DNA of 64,000 nucleotides, from positions 186,001-250,000 of the forward strand of contig NZ_JAJEJR010000004.1 of the NCBI RefSeq assembly GCF_021390595.1, written 5' to 3'. Position numbers and translations under genes: made by a program. The DNA is from Paraburkholderia sp. HP33-1 (GTDB taxonomy: Bacteria > Pseudomonadota > Gammaproteobacteria > Burkholderiales > Burkholderiaceae). Position 1 is the stretch's first letter. Each line of letters starts with the position of its first letter. The notes beneath the pieces are model-generated. The model did not search any database. It was not told the origin of the DNA and saw only the letters and a list, made by a program, of their open reading frames with translations. Below, piece after piece: positions 63,546 through 64,000 of this stretch.

Positions 63546-63851
63546 AAAGCGAAAAAACCGGGAAGTGCCGCCCTCCAAGGCGCGCTCTCTTACAGATTAC
63601 TTATATCAATCAGGACTGCGATTGGCTTTTGTTGGCCAAAAGGAATCGCGGGAGCGGCGCGACTTCAGCGAAGGATAGGCGCTCGGTCCAACCGGACTTT
63701 GGGCGTGACCATTTGCCGATGTTCGTGCCGTTCTGATACCTCACGCCCGCTCGTCGAGGATTTATCGCGATCGACGATTGAATGATCGCTGCGTTTTGCA
63801 TCGGGCTCGTGGGTACTTTCGTATCACGCTTATCTAATCAGGGGTTCTTTG
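63546..63851. other. Intergenic stretch, possible interspersed repeat
   Basis: No gene supported. A 63-codon minus frame (63801-63610) gives PKSGWTERLSFAEVAPLPRF, a phrase I recall from many small hypothetical proteins annotated in Burkholderia genomes, so it may mark an interspersed repeat rather than a gene. Unverified. Confidence 0.3.
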
Positions 63852-64000
63852 ATGCGCATTGGAATACCCGCGGAATCGCGGGCGAACGAAAACCGTGTGG
63901 CTGCGACGCCCGAGACAGTCAAGAAATATGTCGCCCAAGGCCACACGGTGACGATCCAGGCTGGCGCGGGAGTCGGCGCGAGCTATCCCGACGAGGCGTA
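63852..64000 (+). CDS. pntA: NAD(P) transhydrogenase alpha subunit, N-terminal part
   Basis: ATG 63852 opens a frame to the window edge: MRIGIPAESRANENRVAATP, then ETVKKYVAQGHTVTIQAGAG and VGASYPDEA. This is the N-terminus of proton-translocating transhydrogenase PntA (alanine-dehydrogenase-like domain I). It couples NADH/NADPH exchange to the membrane potential. It is a general metabolic gene and probably marks the right boundary of the catabolic island. Only 49 codons are visible. Confidence 0.85.
   Translation, partial: MRIGIPAESRANENRVAATPETVKKYVAQGHTVTIQAGAGVGASYPDEA

Overview
This 64 kb window reads as a large catabolic island from a high-GC betaproteobacterium. The protein style, together with a pntA-type transhydrogenase gene at the right edge, points to Burkholderiaceae, most likely Paraburkholderia or Caballeronia; that genus call is an impression and was not searched. 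About 58 protein genes are supported. Nearly all belong to the degradation of a hydrophobic, probably methyl-branched, cyclic substrate of terpenoid or steroid type. No aromatic ring-cleavage dioxygenase is present.

Layout. (a) 1-12274 (+): crotonases, a dienoyl-CoA-reductase-like SDR, an alpha-methylacyl-CoA racemase, two heteromeric acyl-CoA dehydrogenase pairs, a further acyl-CoA dehydrogenase, a MaoC hydratase and a P450cam-like P450, followed by a TetR gene (-). (b) 13076-14393: a promoter and operator region with about 0.8 kb of apparently empty DNA. (c) 14394-22653 (+): a surface module of DUF1302, two tandem DUF1329, a YCF48-like protein and an MMPL/RND protein. (d) 22760-25049 (-): thioesterase, SDR, MDR oxidoreductase. 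(e) 25187-40404 (+): etfBA; then Rieske oxygenase, KstD-like flavoprotein, E1alpha, E1beta, a separate lipoyl protein and an E2 catalytic protein; then acyl-CoA ligase, two crotonases, a third acyl-CoA dehydrogenase pair, SDR and SnoaL-like protein. (f) 40822-42812: a self-contained aldo/keto reductase and AraC pair. (g) 42990-46204 (-): TetR, ferredoxin reductase, 2Fe-2S ferredoxin and a frameshifted 3-alpha-HSD-like SDR. (h) 46369-53031 (+): a second P450, GMC oxidoreductase, a 6-oxocamphor-hydrolase-like crotonase, a family VIII esterase-like protein, a mesaconyl/itaconyl-CoA-hydratase-like protein and a CitE-like lyase. (i) 53107-55571: an MFE2-like SDR (-), then a third P450 with an adjacent rubredoxin (+). 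(j) 55633-61241 (-): crotonase, NPD-like flavoenzyme, family III CoA-transferase, acetyl-CoA hydrolase/transferase, thiolase. (k) 61461-63545 (+): crotonase and CoA-transferase, then pntA (partial).

How the parts fit (inference): P450s fed by the ferredoxin/reductase hydroxylate the skeleton. SDR and GMC enzymes oxidise the alcohols to ketones. The 6-oxocamphor-hydrolase-like enzyme could open a ring by retro-Claisen hydrolysis of a beta-diketone. The ligase and CoA-transferases activate the acids. Racemase, dehydrogenase pairs with ETF, hydratases, SDRs and thiolase then carry out beta-oxidation. The hydratase and CitE-like pair could finish a methyl-branched C5 dicarboxyl-CoA as acetyl-CoA plus pyruvate.

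The strongest new signal is a shared palindrome, GAAC-N3-GTTC. It sits at eight promoter-region positions across the island (four perfect, four with one mismatch), at several of them 2-3 bp downstream of the -10 box. This argues for one repressor-controlled regulon, with the TetR protein at 45476-46204 as the likeliest regulator. Second is a 2-oxoacid-dehydrogenase E2 whose lipoyl and catalytic parts lie in one reading frame, separated by a single TGA, with no recognisable E1/E3-binding domain.
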